Shown: positions 50,940 through 60,376 of the stretch, in pieces
Layout of the letters: every line of letters starts with the position of its first letter
How positions within the stretch are numbered: position 1 is the stretch's first letter
Assembly: GCF_900880625.1 (NCBI RefSeq)
Contig: NZ_CAAHFB010000005.1
Coordinates: forward strand, 186,001 to 250,000
DNA from: Halorhabdus rudnickae
GTDB lineage: Archaea; Halobacteriota; Halobacteria; Halobacteriales; Haloarculaceae
DNA: 64,000 nt
Direction: 5' to 3'
Notes under the pieces: generated by a model
Told to the model about the DNA's origin: nothing
The model's database searches: none
What the model saw: only the letters and a program-made list of their open reading frames with translations
Position numbers and translations under genes: made by a program

Positions 50940-51211
50940 TACCAGCTGCTAGGATACAGTGTCTTATTAATGTAGCTGCTAAAAACCCCGTTATAAATGC
51001 CCAATACTAACAAAATAGGGCCATAAGTTAATAACACTCCGAAATAGTCGGCGTTCGGATTCTTTTTGAGTATGCACCAGAGCAAATATAAATATATTTT
51101 ATCAAAGGTCATCTCATATGCGCTGACGGGATACGAGCGTTTCCAGGAACCGTGTTTCGAATTACAAGACACTCGGAGCCGAACAGTTTATCTCTCGTGA
51201 CTTTGGAAGCA
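50940..51211. other. intergenic
   Basis: 272 bp, AT-rich, no gene seen; presumably the promoter of the ATPase operon. Confidence 0.4.
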
Positions 51212-51403
51212 TTATCGCTGGTGGGTTGCTCGGAATTCGCCGTGTTTGACGCCGAAAACGAGAGACAGCACGCCAAAGACGACAAGCCCGATGCTAACCA
51301 TCACAACGGTACTTGTGCTCATCGGACTTATCGCTGTACCCCCAACGAGAACAGCGAACAGGGTGATGAACCCGATTGCGGTTGTGGTCGTATCGAATTC
51401 CAT
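51212..51403 (-). CDS. small membrane protein
   Basis: 63 residues, two helices (ITLFAVLVGGTAISPM; VVMVSIGLVVFGVLSLVFGV) and a short basic end. Follows 51419 by 15 bases on the same strand. Resembles the tiny subunits encoded with haloarchaeal cytochrome oxidases, but no such oxidase is present here. Confidence 0.62.
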   Translation of the reverse strand: MEFDTTTTAIGFITLFAVLVGGTAISPMSTSTVVMVSIGLVVFGVLSLVFGVKHGEFRATHQR

Positions 51404-51418
51404 GTGTTTTTTTGGTTT

Positions 51419-51823
51419 TCAATCGGAAGTTGTGTCTGTCGATTCGGAAGTCTCTCTTGAATCCTGAGTCTGTGTCCGGACGAATCCGATCCAAAGGAGA
51501 GCACTGAGAAGACTGAGAGCGCCAGCGATAGCGATCGACTGTCCACGAACCGTTGTTCCAGTCTGATTCTGAAGAACCAATATAATTCCAACACCGATCA
51601 AAGCAATCCCTTGTATACCAGCCACTCGTATCGGTCGGGAGATGTACCCTGAATCCATCAGAATCCCTGTCACAGAACCGACAAACAGCAACAGCCCGGC
51701 GACAGACACAGGACGCACGCCGAGGAAAACACCAGCCTCCGAGAGAGCAAGACCCATAGCGACGAAAGGTGGCCAAGCGCTCGTACCCGTGAAGGAGGAG
51801 TCCAAGTCTGACGTTTCTCCCAT
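51419..51823 (-). CDS. cox-cluster-like membrane protein (DUF7541-like)
   Basis: 134 residues with four helices; MGETSDLDSSFTGTSAWPPF followed by VAMGLALSEAGVFLGVRPVSVAGLLLF strongly recalls the small cox cluster proteins of haloarchaeal ba3-type oxidase operons (from memory). Start ATG 51823. No oxidase genes are in reach, so it may be a translocated or orphan copy. Confidence 0.62.
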   Translation of the reverse strand: MGETSDLDSSFTGTSAWPPFVAMGLALSEAGVFLGVRPVSVAGLLLFVGSVTGILMDSGYISRPIRVAGIQGIALIGVGIILVLQNQTGTTVRGQSIAIAGALSLLSALLWIGFVRTQTQDSRETSESTDTTSD

Positions 51824-52025
51824 CGCCTAGAGTAAAGTCTTGGAGGTATAATAGATTCGCTGTTATTATCTCGTGTATTTTATTACAAAATACCATATCC
51901 ACGGAGATGAGTTAGTATTTGCATGCAGGTGAGAGAACTCGTTCGAAAGAAAGCGGCTATACCGAATTGAACCAGAACGGTTTCAACGCTGACGGTTCTA
52001 CTGTCACATACCGACGTTCACCCGT

Positions 52026-52292
52026 ATGTCATACGAAGGCACAACTATTCCACGAGGCGATTCAGCTGCTGGGAGGTGTGAGTACTGCAACCACCCATTT
52101 CCGACGACAGATCGTCTCGTACTCCACAAGGGCCTAGAACATCCGCAACAGTTGAATGACGACGAAGTAGAAGCGTTCCGTTCTGCCCGTTCGGACGAAG
52201 AAGACGAGTTACGCAGAGTGCGACTGAAAGCACTCGTAGCCCTCGTGATCTTGTACTTCAGCTTCTTGATGCTATATGCCATCGTCGCTTGA
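52026..52292 (+). CDS. C2H2 zinc finger plus membrane helix (DUF7410-like)
   Basis: 88 residues. CEYCNHPFPTTDRLVLHKGLEH (a C2H2 finger, residues about 18 to 39) is joined by a charged linker to one C-terminal helix (ALVALVILYFSFLMLYAIV). Haloarchaeal genomes place this family next to respiratory-oxidase-related membrane genes. It overlaps the next gene by 17 bp. Divergent from the 51419 gene. Confidence 0.72.
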   Translation: MSYEGTTIPRGDSAAGRCEYCNHPFPTTDRLVLHKGLEHPQQLNDDEVEAFRSARSDEEDELRRVRLKALVALVILYFSFLMLYAIVA

Positions 52293-53787
52293 TTCCAACA
52301 CGACTGCCGAGGAAAGCGAAACGAAACAAGTAGAAACACGTCATATATCGAAGCGTCCTATTTGGGTCGTCTCGAACACAAAACTCAGGATATTCATTCA
52401 GTTTGTAACCTGGGTCTCGATTCTGACGCTGTTTACCGGAACAGTCGCTGCCGGGAACGGAATGACGCTCTCGAAGCAGCCTCGGGATACCCTTGCTATT
52501 CCTCGGTGGCTGTATCTTGCCACTGGCGGCGCTGCGATCGGCGCCTCTGCCCTGCTTGCGAGCTTCGTCACTGATCGAGCGTTTATCCGCTATCTCCACA
52601 ACTGGTCACTCCCTGGCCCGACGGTCGACGACTGGTGGACACCGATTCGATGGATCGGACGTAGTCTTGGGGTTGTCGTCCTTGGACTGGCAGTGTATCT
52701 CGGACTGACCGGACCGCAGCTCCCAACGGCCAGTTTCACCATTCTCGTCACATTTGTCGTCGTTCGAGCGGGCTTGCCGATGCTTACGTATCTCGGAGGG
52801 AACGTTTGGCCAGTACTGAACCCCTGGCGAGGTATCGTCTCGCTTCTCCCAGCCGGACACCGACCGTATCCTGAAGAATTAGCCCGATGGCCAGCTGTAG
52901 GTGGCCTATTACTACTTGTGTGGATTGAGGTGATTTTCCCTGTCAGCACGATTCCGTCAATTCTTTCGATTGCGATCCTCGGTTACAGTGCCGTCACAAT
53001 CGCAGGCGCAGTACTCTTCGGCCCTGACGCGTGGTTCGAGAACGCAGATCCGATATCTGTCCTGTTTCGATTCTTCGGGGCTGTCGCTCCACTAAAACGG
53101 CGAGACGGGAAGCTCACTGTAAAACTGCCCGGTAGTGACCTGACTGACTCAGACTTAATCACGGACACATCCGATGTTGCGTTCGTCATTGCGCTGATCT
53201 GGGAGCTCACGTACAGCGGCTTCATCACGACGAAGACGGGCGCAGCAACTATCGAGGCACTCGTCAGCCTCTCCAATATTGGAGTGGGATCCGTACAGAT
53301 CCGTGCGATCTTCATCTACACACTCCTTTTCGTCAGTGGCTACGTCGTTTTCTTCGCCGGGTATTGGTATGCGGGCGTACTCTCTCGGCGACGGACCGGG
53401 ACATACATCACAGCGAAACGTATCGCCTTTCGGTTTGCACCCTCGCTATTGGCCATCGCAGCGGGATATCACCTCGCTCACTACACCGGACTGGCTGTAT
53501 CCCTCAGTCCGGCTCTAGGCATGGCAATTGTATCCCCACTATCGCCCCCAGCGAATCCCCTGACATTGTCTCCACCTGGATGGTTCGAGGGCTTGAGTAT
53601 CGCCTACGTGCTCGTCGGGCATCTCCTCGCTATCTGGGCAGCGCACGCGACCGCTTACGAACTCTTCTCGAGCCGACTCGTCGCAATCCGAAGCCAATAC
53701 CCGTTCGTCGCCGTGATGATTGGCTACACCGTCATCAGCCTCTGGATTCTCTCTCTGCCCGGTGCGACGCCTCCATATCTTCCCTGA
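52276..53787 (+). CDS. polytopic membrane protein, unknown
   Basis: 503 residues, about 12 helices. No nucleotide or metal signature; conserved aromatic and Pro-rich loops (PGPTVDDWWTPIRW; RAGLPMLTYLGGNVWPVLNPWRG) near the first third. Starts inside the end of the C2H2 gene, so the pair is coupled. Seen elsewhere in haloarchaea next to DUF7410 proteins (from memory). Function unknown; possibly associated with respiratory enzymes. Confidence 0.72.
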   Translation: MPSSLDSNTTAEESETKQVETRHISKRPIWVVSNTKLRIFIQFVTWVSILTLFTGTVAAGNGMTLSKQPRDTLAIPRWLYLATGGAAIGASALLASFVTDRAFIRYLHNWSLPGPTVDDWWTPIRWIGRSLGVVVLGLAVYLGLTGPQLPTASFTILVTFVVVRAGLPMLTYLGGNVWPVLNPWRGIVSLLPAGHRPYPEELARWPAVGGLLLLVWIEVIFPVSTIPSILSIAILGYSAVTIAGAVLFGPDAWFENADPISVLFRFFGAVAPLKRRDGKLTVKLPGSDLTDSDLITDTSDVAFVIALIWELTYSGFITTKTGAATIEALVSLSNIGVGSVQIRAIFIYTLLFVSGYVVFFAGYWYAGVLSRRRTGTYITAKRIAFRFAPSLLAIAAGYHLAHYTGLAVSLSPALGMAIVSPLSPPANPLTLSPPGWFEGLSIAYVLVGHLLAIWAAHATAYELFSSRLVAIRSQYPFVAVMIGYTVISLWILSLPGATPPYLP

Positions 53788-53938
53788 CCGTGTGTCGATG
53801 TTGTGTGATAGGATCACACAATTTCACAAGTTGTTGATTTCTGGCTGAACTGTGATGAGATATCCGTTCAGTAGGTGTGCCTACTGACAAGCTGTTGTTC
53901 GTGAATCTGTGTCTGGAGAATGTCGCCGGGGTCAAATC
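53788..53938. other. intergenic, convergent
   Basis: Short convergent spacer. No clear terminator tract. Confidence 0.3.
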
Positions 53939-54355
53939 TCAGGTCCAGTCCTGCACGCGGTGATATAATCCAGCTACAACCAATACCACTCCAGAAAGAA
54001 ATAGCGGTGAGAGATACAGTAGCCCGGCGACTGAGTTAACAGAAATCAAGGTCAGAAAGCCACCAAAACAGAGGAGGATTACACCACATACTGTGACTCC
54101 CACTGTCCAGACGCTGTTGTGCGTTACTCTCCTCCGAATAAGAGGTGCGACACCGACTGAGAGGATACACAGCCCGACTGCCGGAATCCAGAGGTAGTCA
54201 GAAAGAGCAATGAGGACTGTATCAAGGGGCCTAAACGTCGTAGCATATCCAGGGTAAGAGAGTATTGAAAGGATTCCCCACGCAATTATGAGCAAGCCCC
54301 CGACGACTGCACCAATTGAGGCAATCGAATGACGAGTATGCGTGATGTGGGTCAT
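53939..54355 (-). CDS. four-helix membrane protein
   Basis: 138 residues, four hydrophobic segments; layout like DUF998-type membrane proteins (GAVVGGLLIIAWGILSIL; DYLWIPAVGLCILSVGVAPLI). ATG 54355 is used in place of the TTG at 54358. Unknown role. Confidence 0.6.
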   Translation of the reverse strand: MTHITHTRHSIASIGAVVGGLLIIAWGILSILSYPGYATTFRPLDTVLIALSDYLWIPAVGLCILSVGVAPLIRRRVTHNSVWTVGVTVCGVILLCFGGFLTLISVNSVAGLLYLSPLFLSGVVLVVAGLYHRVQDWT

Positions 54356-54534
54356 CAATTGGGTATTATATGACCGTGTACAAATATGCGGATGCTCCGT
54401 CGAATTTCTGTATTGAACGATATGTGTTTCACCTGTACTGACCGCTCCAACACAAGTATGCCAACGGTTCTATGACACCTGGATGCGAGCATGATCGATG
54501 ACGCCCAAAATACGCAATCAGACTACGAGAGAAC

Positions 54535-55605
54535 TCACTCGACAGTGAACTCTATTGGTTCCATATTGATGAACGCGGTTTCGTAGCCGTCATGACGCGC
54601 CAGTTGTGGAGGCGTCTCAACGGCGATTCCGATCGTGTCGCCCGATCTGAGTTCGTCGAGCGCCGTTCCATAGATACTTCCGAGATTCGGGTCGAGGGTC
54701 GCTTGAAGTGGCCCTTGGGTGATTGTGACCCCGCGTCGATTGATTGTTACTGATAGCGCCATCCGTGGGAGCATCACGCGGTTGTACGGCGTTCGGGGAG
54801 AAACGAACAGGTAGGGACCCCCTGCATCACTAAACCGGTGGTCCCCATCGACGAGAGCCACGAGCATCCTCGCATCACCAGACTGTCCCTCGTGAAGTAG
54901 TCGGCCCGGAAGCTCAGATGTTGGTGGGACGACCGGTTCAGGGACCATCTCCATGTCCATGAGATCGACCGTCCCACGGGTACCCGCCTTCTCACCAAGT
55001 CGACGGATCTCCAAGTTGTACGTTACACTCGTATCGAACGTGAACTGCATCGTCGCTGACTGTCCCTGGGTGAATCGGTCTGTGAGCGGGTCGGTGCGAG
55101 CCGTCTGTAGCGGGCCGACCTGGAGCATCACATCGTACTGGCCTTCCCCCGGAAGCGCAATATTGTCGCCGTAATGGAATCCCATATTCGGCGAAATCAT
55201 CGGCCAGAGGTTGGTAGAAAACACCTGACCGTCGCTGTTACTGATTTCGACAGAGACGTCAACCGGGAGAATCGTCCTCGTCTCGGTGTCCCAGACACTC
55301 GCCATCAGATGCACCGAATCATCCGACTGAACGACGACTTTCGTCTTTCGTGAGCCAGTGAGATTCCAGAAACGGTGCGGGAAGGAATGCATCAGTGCAA
55401 ATCCGAGATTGCCGGCTATCGTCGTTCCGTATATTCCCATCCCTTCGATGATGGCAGGATAGTAGACGGCGTCAGGTCGATCCTCCACGAGCGGTGGATC
55501 ACGCCACGCGGATTGCGTCTCGAATCCAAGCTGCTCCAGGCAACCAGACAGCAACAGTCCACCTGAGACTGCGGCACCCTGTTTAAGCAACGTCCGTCGA
55601 TTCAT
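54535..55605 (-). CDS. P19-like iron/copper-binding lipoprotein
   Basis: 356 residues. Signal peptide with tandem Arg (NRRTLLKQGA) and a lipobox (LLSGC) gives a Tat lipoprotein. The body, rich in Met, His and Tyr (AVYYPAIIEGMGIYG ... HSFPHRFWNLT ... DLMDMEMVPE), resembles the haloarchaeal DUF7350 relatives of the P19 iron-transport proteins. Paralogous to the next upstream gene (shared VYYPxxxEGM, HRFW, MGFHYGDN, DLMDMEM, SPRTPYN). Last gene of an operon with a DyP-type peroxidase. Confidence 0.76.
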   Translation of the reverse strand: MNRRTLLKQGAAVSGGLLLSGCLEQLGFETQSAWRDPPLVEDRPDAVYYPAIIEGMGIYGTTIAGNLGFALMHSFPHRFWNLTGSRKTKVVVQSDDSVHLMASVWDTETRTILPVDVSVEISNSDGQVFSTNLWPMISPNMGFHYGDNIALPGEGQYDVMLQVGPLQTARTDPLTDRFTQGQSATMQFTFDTSVTYNLEIRRLGEKAGTRGTVDLMDMEMVPEPVVPPTSELPGRLLHEGQSGDARMLVALVDGDHRFSDAGGPYLFVSPRTPYNRVMLPRMALSVTINRRGVTITQGPLQATLDPNLGSIYGTALDELRSGDTIGIAVETPPQLARHDGYETAFINMEPIEFTVE

Positions 55606-55631
55606 TGTATCACTTGAATACACCATGAGAA

Positions 55632-56693
55632 CTACAATGTCATCTGTACGTCCGGCATATCAACGAATGCTGTCTCGTATCCTTCATGATGGGCCGTCTG
55701 TGGGGGTGATTCGACAGTGATCGTCAACGCGTCTCCCGTCCGTACATCCGCGACCGTCGCTCCGTAGTGATAGCGGAGCTCTGGATCGATGGTCTCCTGT
55801 AGAATTCCGTCGAACACTGACGTACCGTCACGGTGCAGTGTTCCCGAAAGGGACATCATCGGCAGCATCGTTCGATTATAAGGCGTGCGCGGAGAAACAG
55901 CGAGGTACTTCTGCTCCTCGTCCCCACCGAAACGCGACGCGTCTTCGAGGATCGTAACCACGAACTTCGCGTCCCCACTCGTCCCCGAGCTACGAACGTC
56001 CCCAGGGAGCGCGTCCGGTGTCGGGACTTGCGAGCTGGGTAACATCTCCATGTCCATCAGGTCGACAGCACCCTTCGTGCCTTCTCTGTCATCGGGGATG
56101 TCCGTATACGAAATCTCTTCGAGCGTCGATTCGCTGAACTCGAACTCGAACGTGAACGATGCGTTCCCCAGGTTCTCCGTCAGCGATCCGGTCCGTCGCG
56201 TTGACGGGCCACCGATGCGGACCTCGACAGTATATGTCCCGGTTCCCTGGAGTTGTGCGTTATCGCCGAAGTGAAAACCCATCGGCTGGGAAAGCATCGG
56301 CCACGGCGCGAACTGGTCAACTGACTCCCCCTCCTGCGAGATTGTGAGCTGTGGATTGATGTCGGGCGGGATGATCCCCGTCTGGGCATCCCAGACGACT
56401 GGCATAAGATGGATCGAATCCTCGGGTTGAATCTCGACCTCCGTGATTCCATTCGGTTTCATCAGCCAGAATCGATGTGCATACGAGTACGTGAGAGCAC
56501 ACCCATATCCGCCCTGTTCCTTCATTCCAGGCATTTTCATGCCCTCATAGTGGGTCGGATAGTAGACTGCGTCCGGGCGGTTCTCGGGGAGCGGAGGTGC
56601 CCGTGCTGATCGCGTCTCGAACAGGCCTGTACACCCTGCGACCCCTACGAGTGAACCGCTCCCGGCCACTCGGAGTACGTCACGACGATTCAT
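55632..56693 (-). CDS. P19-like iron/copper-binding lipoprotein, paralogue
   Basis: 353 residues. Twin-Arg signal (NRRDVLRVAGSGSL) with lipobox VAGC. Same fold pattern as 54535, with a more metal-rich N-terminal site (YPTHYEGMKMPGM). Binds a metal at the outer face of the membrane and presumably delivers it to a permease. Overlaps the peroxidase gene by 14 bp. Probably the product of a tandem duplication. Confidence 0.78.
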   Translation of the reverse strand: MNRRDVLRVAGSGSLVGVAGCTGLFETRSARAPPLPENRPDAVYYPTHYEGMKMPGMKEQGGYGCALTYSYAHRFWLMKPNGITEVEIQPEDSIHLMPVVWDAQTGIIPPDINPQLTISQEGESVDQFAPWPMLSQPMGFHFGDNAQLQGTGTYTVEVRIGGPSTRRTGSLTENLGNASFTFEFEFSESTLEEISYTDIPDDREGTKGAVDLMDMEMLPSSQVPTPDALPGDVRSSGTSGDAKFVVTILEDASRFGGDEEQKYLAVSPRTPYNRTMLPMMSLSGTLHRDGTSVFDGILQETIDPELRYHYGATVADVRTGDALTITVESPPQTAHHEGYETAFVDMPDVQMTL

Positions 56694-57987
56694 GCGTCAC
56701 CTTCTGGTTGTTCTCTACCGATCGCGCAGGCGGCAACGAACGCAGTGATCGTGGGGGAACGAGGAAGTTACCGCGATGCTCCGTACGGATGTACTGCAGG
56801 ATGCCGTTGTTGTTCCGTTGACCGACGGCCGACTGCTCGGTGACGTCAGTGCCATTCATCGCTTCTCTCGTGTCGACGAAGTCGGTGATCCGTCGCTGGA
56901 GCGAGAGGAAATGTACGCCCGCTTGTCCTCCGTCAGTCGAATCAAAGTCACGTCGAAGTAGCAGCGGCGAGTCATCATCGTCGCGAACACGGGCGTTCTT
57001 CTGCGCGTGACCGACGACACCCATCTCGCGGGCGGTTTTATCGGTCGGCTCACAGTCCTCGACTTCGCTGCTGTCGCCGAGATTGTCCCCAGCACCTTCA
57101 ATGACATCGTTCTCGGCGTGGTACGGGCAGAACATCTTCGCTTCACGCTGCCAGCGATCATCCTGATTGTACCACTGGTTGAGGTTGAGCTGGAGCTTGG
57201 AGATATGTTGGGTCGTCCCCCCGGCGAACGGCCCCGACTGGATTGTAACGCGGTCTTCGCTAGCCTGGTTCTTTTTGAATCCCGATTTGAATCCCATAAA
57301 CAGTGGTGCATCCTCGTGGACTTTGTCGGCAGGAACACCCTCCGCATCGCCTGCATTCTTCGCCGGCAACCCGTCCCCAATAAAGCCCGTCCGCCGGTCG
57401 GCGATTGAGAAAACCTCGGTCAATGCAGCGTCAGGCTGATCGACACCATTGAGCGTCGGTTTGTTTCCTTTGAGGGCTTCTTCGGTACCGAGTACCACCT
57501 GTGCTGTATTACTCGCCAGATGGACGACTGCGTCGGGCCTGTCCAGCTCAGGATTCTCGAACGGAGCGAGTGCCTCTGGGTGGGGGAGGTCAACGCCTTC
57601 GGGAAGGGGATTGTCAAATCGGTCGAAGTACGCTGGAGAATAACTCACCGTAAGCAACACTCCGTCTCCGTCTCGTTCGTATGCGTATTCGATACCACGA
57701 AGCGCCGTCTCAATCCGTTCGCGGTCCTGGTCAGTCGGCTGACCATCGCGTCGGCAGTTCAAATAAAGGAGAACGCGATGGTTCGGCGCGACGACGTTCC
57801 CGTGGTCGTCCCGCGGTAGGACTTCGTTCCACGCGTGTTGACGTGGTGGATACGACGAGAGGTCGTCTGGTCCCGTTGGAACATCAGCCTCTTCACGTGC
57901 TAAACAAGCGCTAAGCGCCGCTGAACCGCCAATTGCGACAGCCGATTTGAGGAATTCTCTGCGGGGGATTCCCCTTTCGCCAGTCAT
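56680..57987 (-). CDS. DyP-type (EfeB-like) peroxidase, Tat-exported
   Basis: 435 residues. Tat signal (GIPRREFLKSAVAIGG) and lipobox (LSAC). C-terminal haem region VVGHAQKNARVRDDDD followed by LLRRDFDST ... AGVHFLSLQRR matches the proximal His and RRG(Y/F) blocks of DyP-type peroxidases. The usual GxxDG is GFKSGF, lacking the catalytic Asp. EfeB-type enzymes release iron from haem or oxidise Fe(II) at the cell surface. First gene of the operon with the two P19-like proteins. Confidence 0.76.
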   Translation of the reverse strand: MTGERGIPRREFLKSAVAIGGSAALSACLAREEADVPTGPDDLSSYPPRQHAWNEVLPRDDHGNVVAPNHRVLLYLNCRRDGQPTDQDRERIETALRGIEYAYERDGDGVLLTVSYSPAYFDRFDNPLPEGVDLPHPEALAPFENPELDRPDAVVHLASNTAQVVLGTEEALKGNKPTLNGVDQPDAALTEVFSIADRRTGFIGDGLPAKNAGDAEGVPADKVHEDAPLFMGFKSGFKKNQASEDRVTIQSGPFAGGTTQHISKLQLNLNQWYNQDDRWQREAKMFCPYHAENDVIEGAGDNLGDSSEVEDCEPTDKTAREMGVVGHAQKNARVRDDDDSPLLLRRDFDSTDGGQAGVHFLSLQRRITDFVDTREAMNGTDVTEQSAVGQRNNNGILQYIRTEHRGNFLVPPRSLRSLPPARSVENNQKVTHESS

Positions 57988-58539
57988 TGGATATAAATTG
58001 GGTAGTCAGCCCAAAATCGGTTCCGATAGCAGTAGTCCCAACCGGGTGTTGACGGGTTATCTGAGATTCGAGGCGAAAACTGCGCTTTTCCTGCGAGGCG
58101 AGAGTGTTCCGACGCCGAGTCGGAACCGAGCGCCGAGCAGGGCGGGGATGAAGCCGACCCGGTGGGAAACAGACAATTATTGTCACCCGAGTCTGTGTTT
58201 CCGACGCTGGCGTTTAAATGACAGGCCGACTTACCGACGGACAGAAATCGGTCGGAACGGAGCGGATTCCGAACCGTGCTTCGGAGGGGGCCTGTCCGCC
58301 CACGAAACGAGGTCGTTCGAAAATCGAAGCTTTTCGTGATCACGAGAGACTTTGTCTCTCGGACGACAGTATCCGAAAGACCAGTCGGTGAACGCCACAT
58401 CCTCGAAGGGTGTGCCAATGTGCCGACTGCTCAAAGCACGCGCGACGATACCCCCGAGTCCGCTGACACCTGCTGGCGTCCCCGTGGCAAAAACAACACT
58501 GGGACGCCATACACGGTCAAGGATAGGGGTAGCGGCCAT
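57988..58539. other. intergenic with nested hairpins
   Basis: No gene supported although long GC-rich frames are open on both strands. At 58318 to 58361 three overlapping inverted repeats occur: CGAAAA-N7-TTTTCG (58318 to 58336), TCGTGATCACGA (58334 to 58345) and CGAGAGAC-TTT-GTCTCTCG (58343 to 58361). Possible structured RNA, terminator or a small repeat element. Confidence 0.45.
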
Positions 58540-58680
58540 TTGGCATGGTCAACAGTCCACCAGTCCGACGCTGTGGGACTACCCGTGCCCGAAAGGACTG
58601 GTAGTGCACGTCTGGACTGCAAACCTGAAACTCCCACCGCTCGGGAATTCTCGCCGTTCACGGCGAGGGGGATGTCAATT
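58540..58680 (+). mobile_element. possible remnant of an IS200/IS605-family (TnpB) right end
   Basis: GCCGTTCACGGCGAGG with a 7-bp stem (CTCGCCG-TTCA-CGGCGAG, 58650 to 58667) then GGGATGTCAA resembles the right-end hairpin of haloarchaeal IS605/IS1341-type elements. The preceding frame (LDCKPETPTAREFSPF) looks like the tail of a TnpB protein. No transposase core remains. Confidence 0.4.
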
Positions 58681-58779
58681 CATCTGTTACACCGTACAAT
58701 CAGCTTTGTTCGTCGCCTAAGTCGGAAGGATTCGCCTCATGGCCATTATACATGTACGTTAGTATCCATATACCGAACA

Positions 58780-59991
58780 ATGCCAATGGGAGAGGCTCAA
58801 CCGCAGCGAAAAACGATCTGTGGACAGGTCCCTCAAAGCGTCGCGGTTCGACCATTCCCTATATTTCTCGCTGCAATTGTGGCCTTGACGCAGGTTCCCG
58901 TTGTGTCCGCTCACGGCGACAAGACGACTGGCGGACTTTCCCAAGGACACGGCGCCATCCTCGTACTGGTCGGTGTCGGTATCCTCGGCGGGCTCATTCT
59001 TCTCAAACGGCTCAACCGCGTCACGCCAACGACCGCTCTCTACGGGGTGTTTATTGGTATTGCGATCGCTACGTTCGGTGCCATACTTTTCGATGGGCTC
59101 TCTCCGGATCCAACTTACACAGCCAGTACGATGCCCTTCCCCAGGACATGGTATCAGCCTCTGGCAGTAATGAGTGGATTGAGCATCATGGTCGCAAGTT
59201 TCGTGGTCGGATGGCTTCGGTGGCCATCTCGTCCACGATATGCGTTCCTTGGTATCCTTATGGGATTGTGGATCTCCTACCCCTTCCTCGTGCCTGGATC
59301 GACAAGTGATACACATCCACTGGGGTACGCTATCGTCCTCGGGACACCAATTTTAGTCGGCTATATTGTGTGGAAAGACGGCGGGAGCATCATTCGCGCA
59401 GTGATGCGTGATCCAGTCGCCCGTCGCTTTGGTATCGGCATCGGTGTCGTGTTAGCACTCTTTTTCGTTACTGTAACGGGTTACCTCTCGTTTTTCCCAG
59501 AGGCAGGCATCCCCAACGAGGTAACGATCGTAGTCCTTCCAGTCATCTATCAGCTGGTTTCGTGGCCAACACTCGAAATTGTCATTCCGCATGTCCCGTT
59601 TTTACATATCCCATTCACTCTGGCCATATCGCCTGGGTTAGTAGTCATCGTTGGAATGTTGAGCACGCTTGTTGGGTTGAACGCCGCTCTCATTGCTCGC
59701 TACTGGCGCATTGAGCAACAAGCTGGCTTAACTGAAGGGACTGCCGGGAGTGCGGCAATCGTCGGGACGTGCACCTGCGGCTGTTGTGGCCCACTTGTTG
59801 CGAAGGTCGCGGTGCTGGCTGCCGGCCCCTCGATCGCTGCCCCACTCTATTGGGTATTCGTCGATCCAGCTTCGCCACTCAGTGTGTTGTTCATCGTCGC
59901 AAGCCTCCTCCTATTTACCGGGAGTCTACTCTACTCGGTCCAAGCAACCCGACAGCCCGATCAATCGGCTGCAATTATCCCGGCTGACTGA
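58780..59991 (+). CDS. polytopic membrane protein with Cys-rich loop
   Basis: 403 residues with an N-terminal signal-like helix (IFLAAIVALTQVPVVSAHGDK) and about ten further helices. Between late helices there is a CTCGCCGPLVAKV motif that could bind metal. Divergent from the peroxidase/P19 operon, which suggests a related transport role. ATG 58780 (or 58786) is used; the open frame to 58276 runs through IS debris and is not believed. A TATA-like CATTATACAT lies about 30 bp upstream. Confidence 0.68.
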   Translation: MPMGEAQPQRKTICGQVPQSVAVRPFPIFLAAIVALTQVPVVSAHGDKTTGGLSQGHGAILVLVGVGILGGLILLKRLNRVTPTTALYGVFIGIAIATFGAILFDGLSPDPTYTASTMPFPRTWYQPLAVMSGLSIMVASFVVGWLRWPSRPRYAFLGILMGLWISYPFLVPGSTSDTHPLGYAIVLGTPILVGYIVWKDGGSIIRAVMRDPVARRFGIGIGVVLALFFVTVTGYLSFFPEAGIPNEVTIVVLPVIYQLVSWPTLEIVIPHVPFLHIPFTLAISPGLVVIVGMLSTLVGLNAALIARYWRIEQQAGLTEGTAGSAAIVGTCTCGCCGPLVAKVAVLAAGPSIAAPLYWVFVDPASPLSVLFIVASLLLFTGSLLYSVQATRQPDQSAAIIPAD

Positions 59992-60376
59992 GATGACGAA
60001 TCTGCCGTAAGAACACAATTTGAGCGAACGTCTCAGGATATGATGGGAAACGTCGACAGTACGTGTTTTTGGGACCAGTAGTGGTATTGATCGTTTTTGG
60101 AACACCCGTAACCGGCTTCCTCCCGTCAATACCGTTCTACCAAGTCCTCTCTGGAGGCATCATCGTCGCGGACTTTGCGGTCGGGTACATACGCTGCCCC
60201 CATTGCTTCCCGGTCGATCATCGCTTTGAGATCGACGTACGGCTGACACCTATCGTAGTGCTGCTGGACCCCCGTCGAGATATAGGGGTCCAGAAATCGA
60301 GTGGAAACACTTCAATCGTCCAGTCTGATCAAGTCCCAAGAGCGCAACGAGAGCAGGAATCGGTTCATTCGATGAG
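59992..60376. other. intergenic, convergent
   Basis: 385 bp between converging genes. An open frame at 60063 begins with a hydrophobic stretch but ends in random-looking sequence. No confident gene. Confidence 0.35.

Noticed and set aside
58276-58779. Long N-terminal extension of the membrane protein at 58780
   Set aside because: The frame stays open only because the region is GC-rich; it crosses hairpins and IS-like debris and has no coding character. A signal-like helix begins right after ATG 58780.
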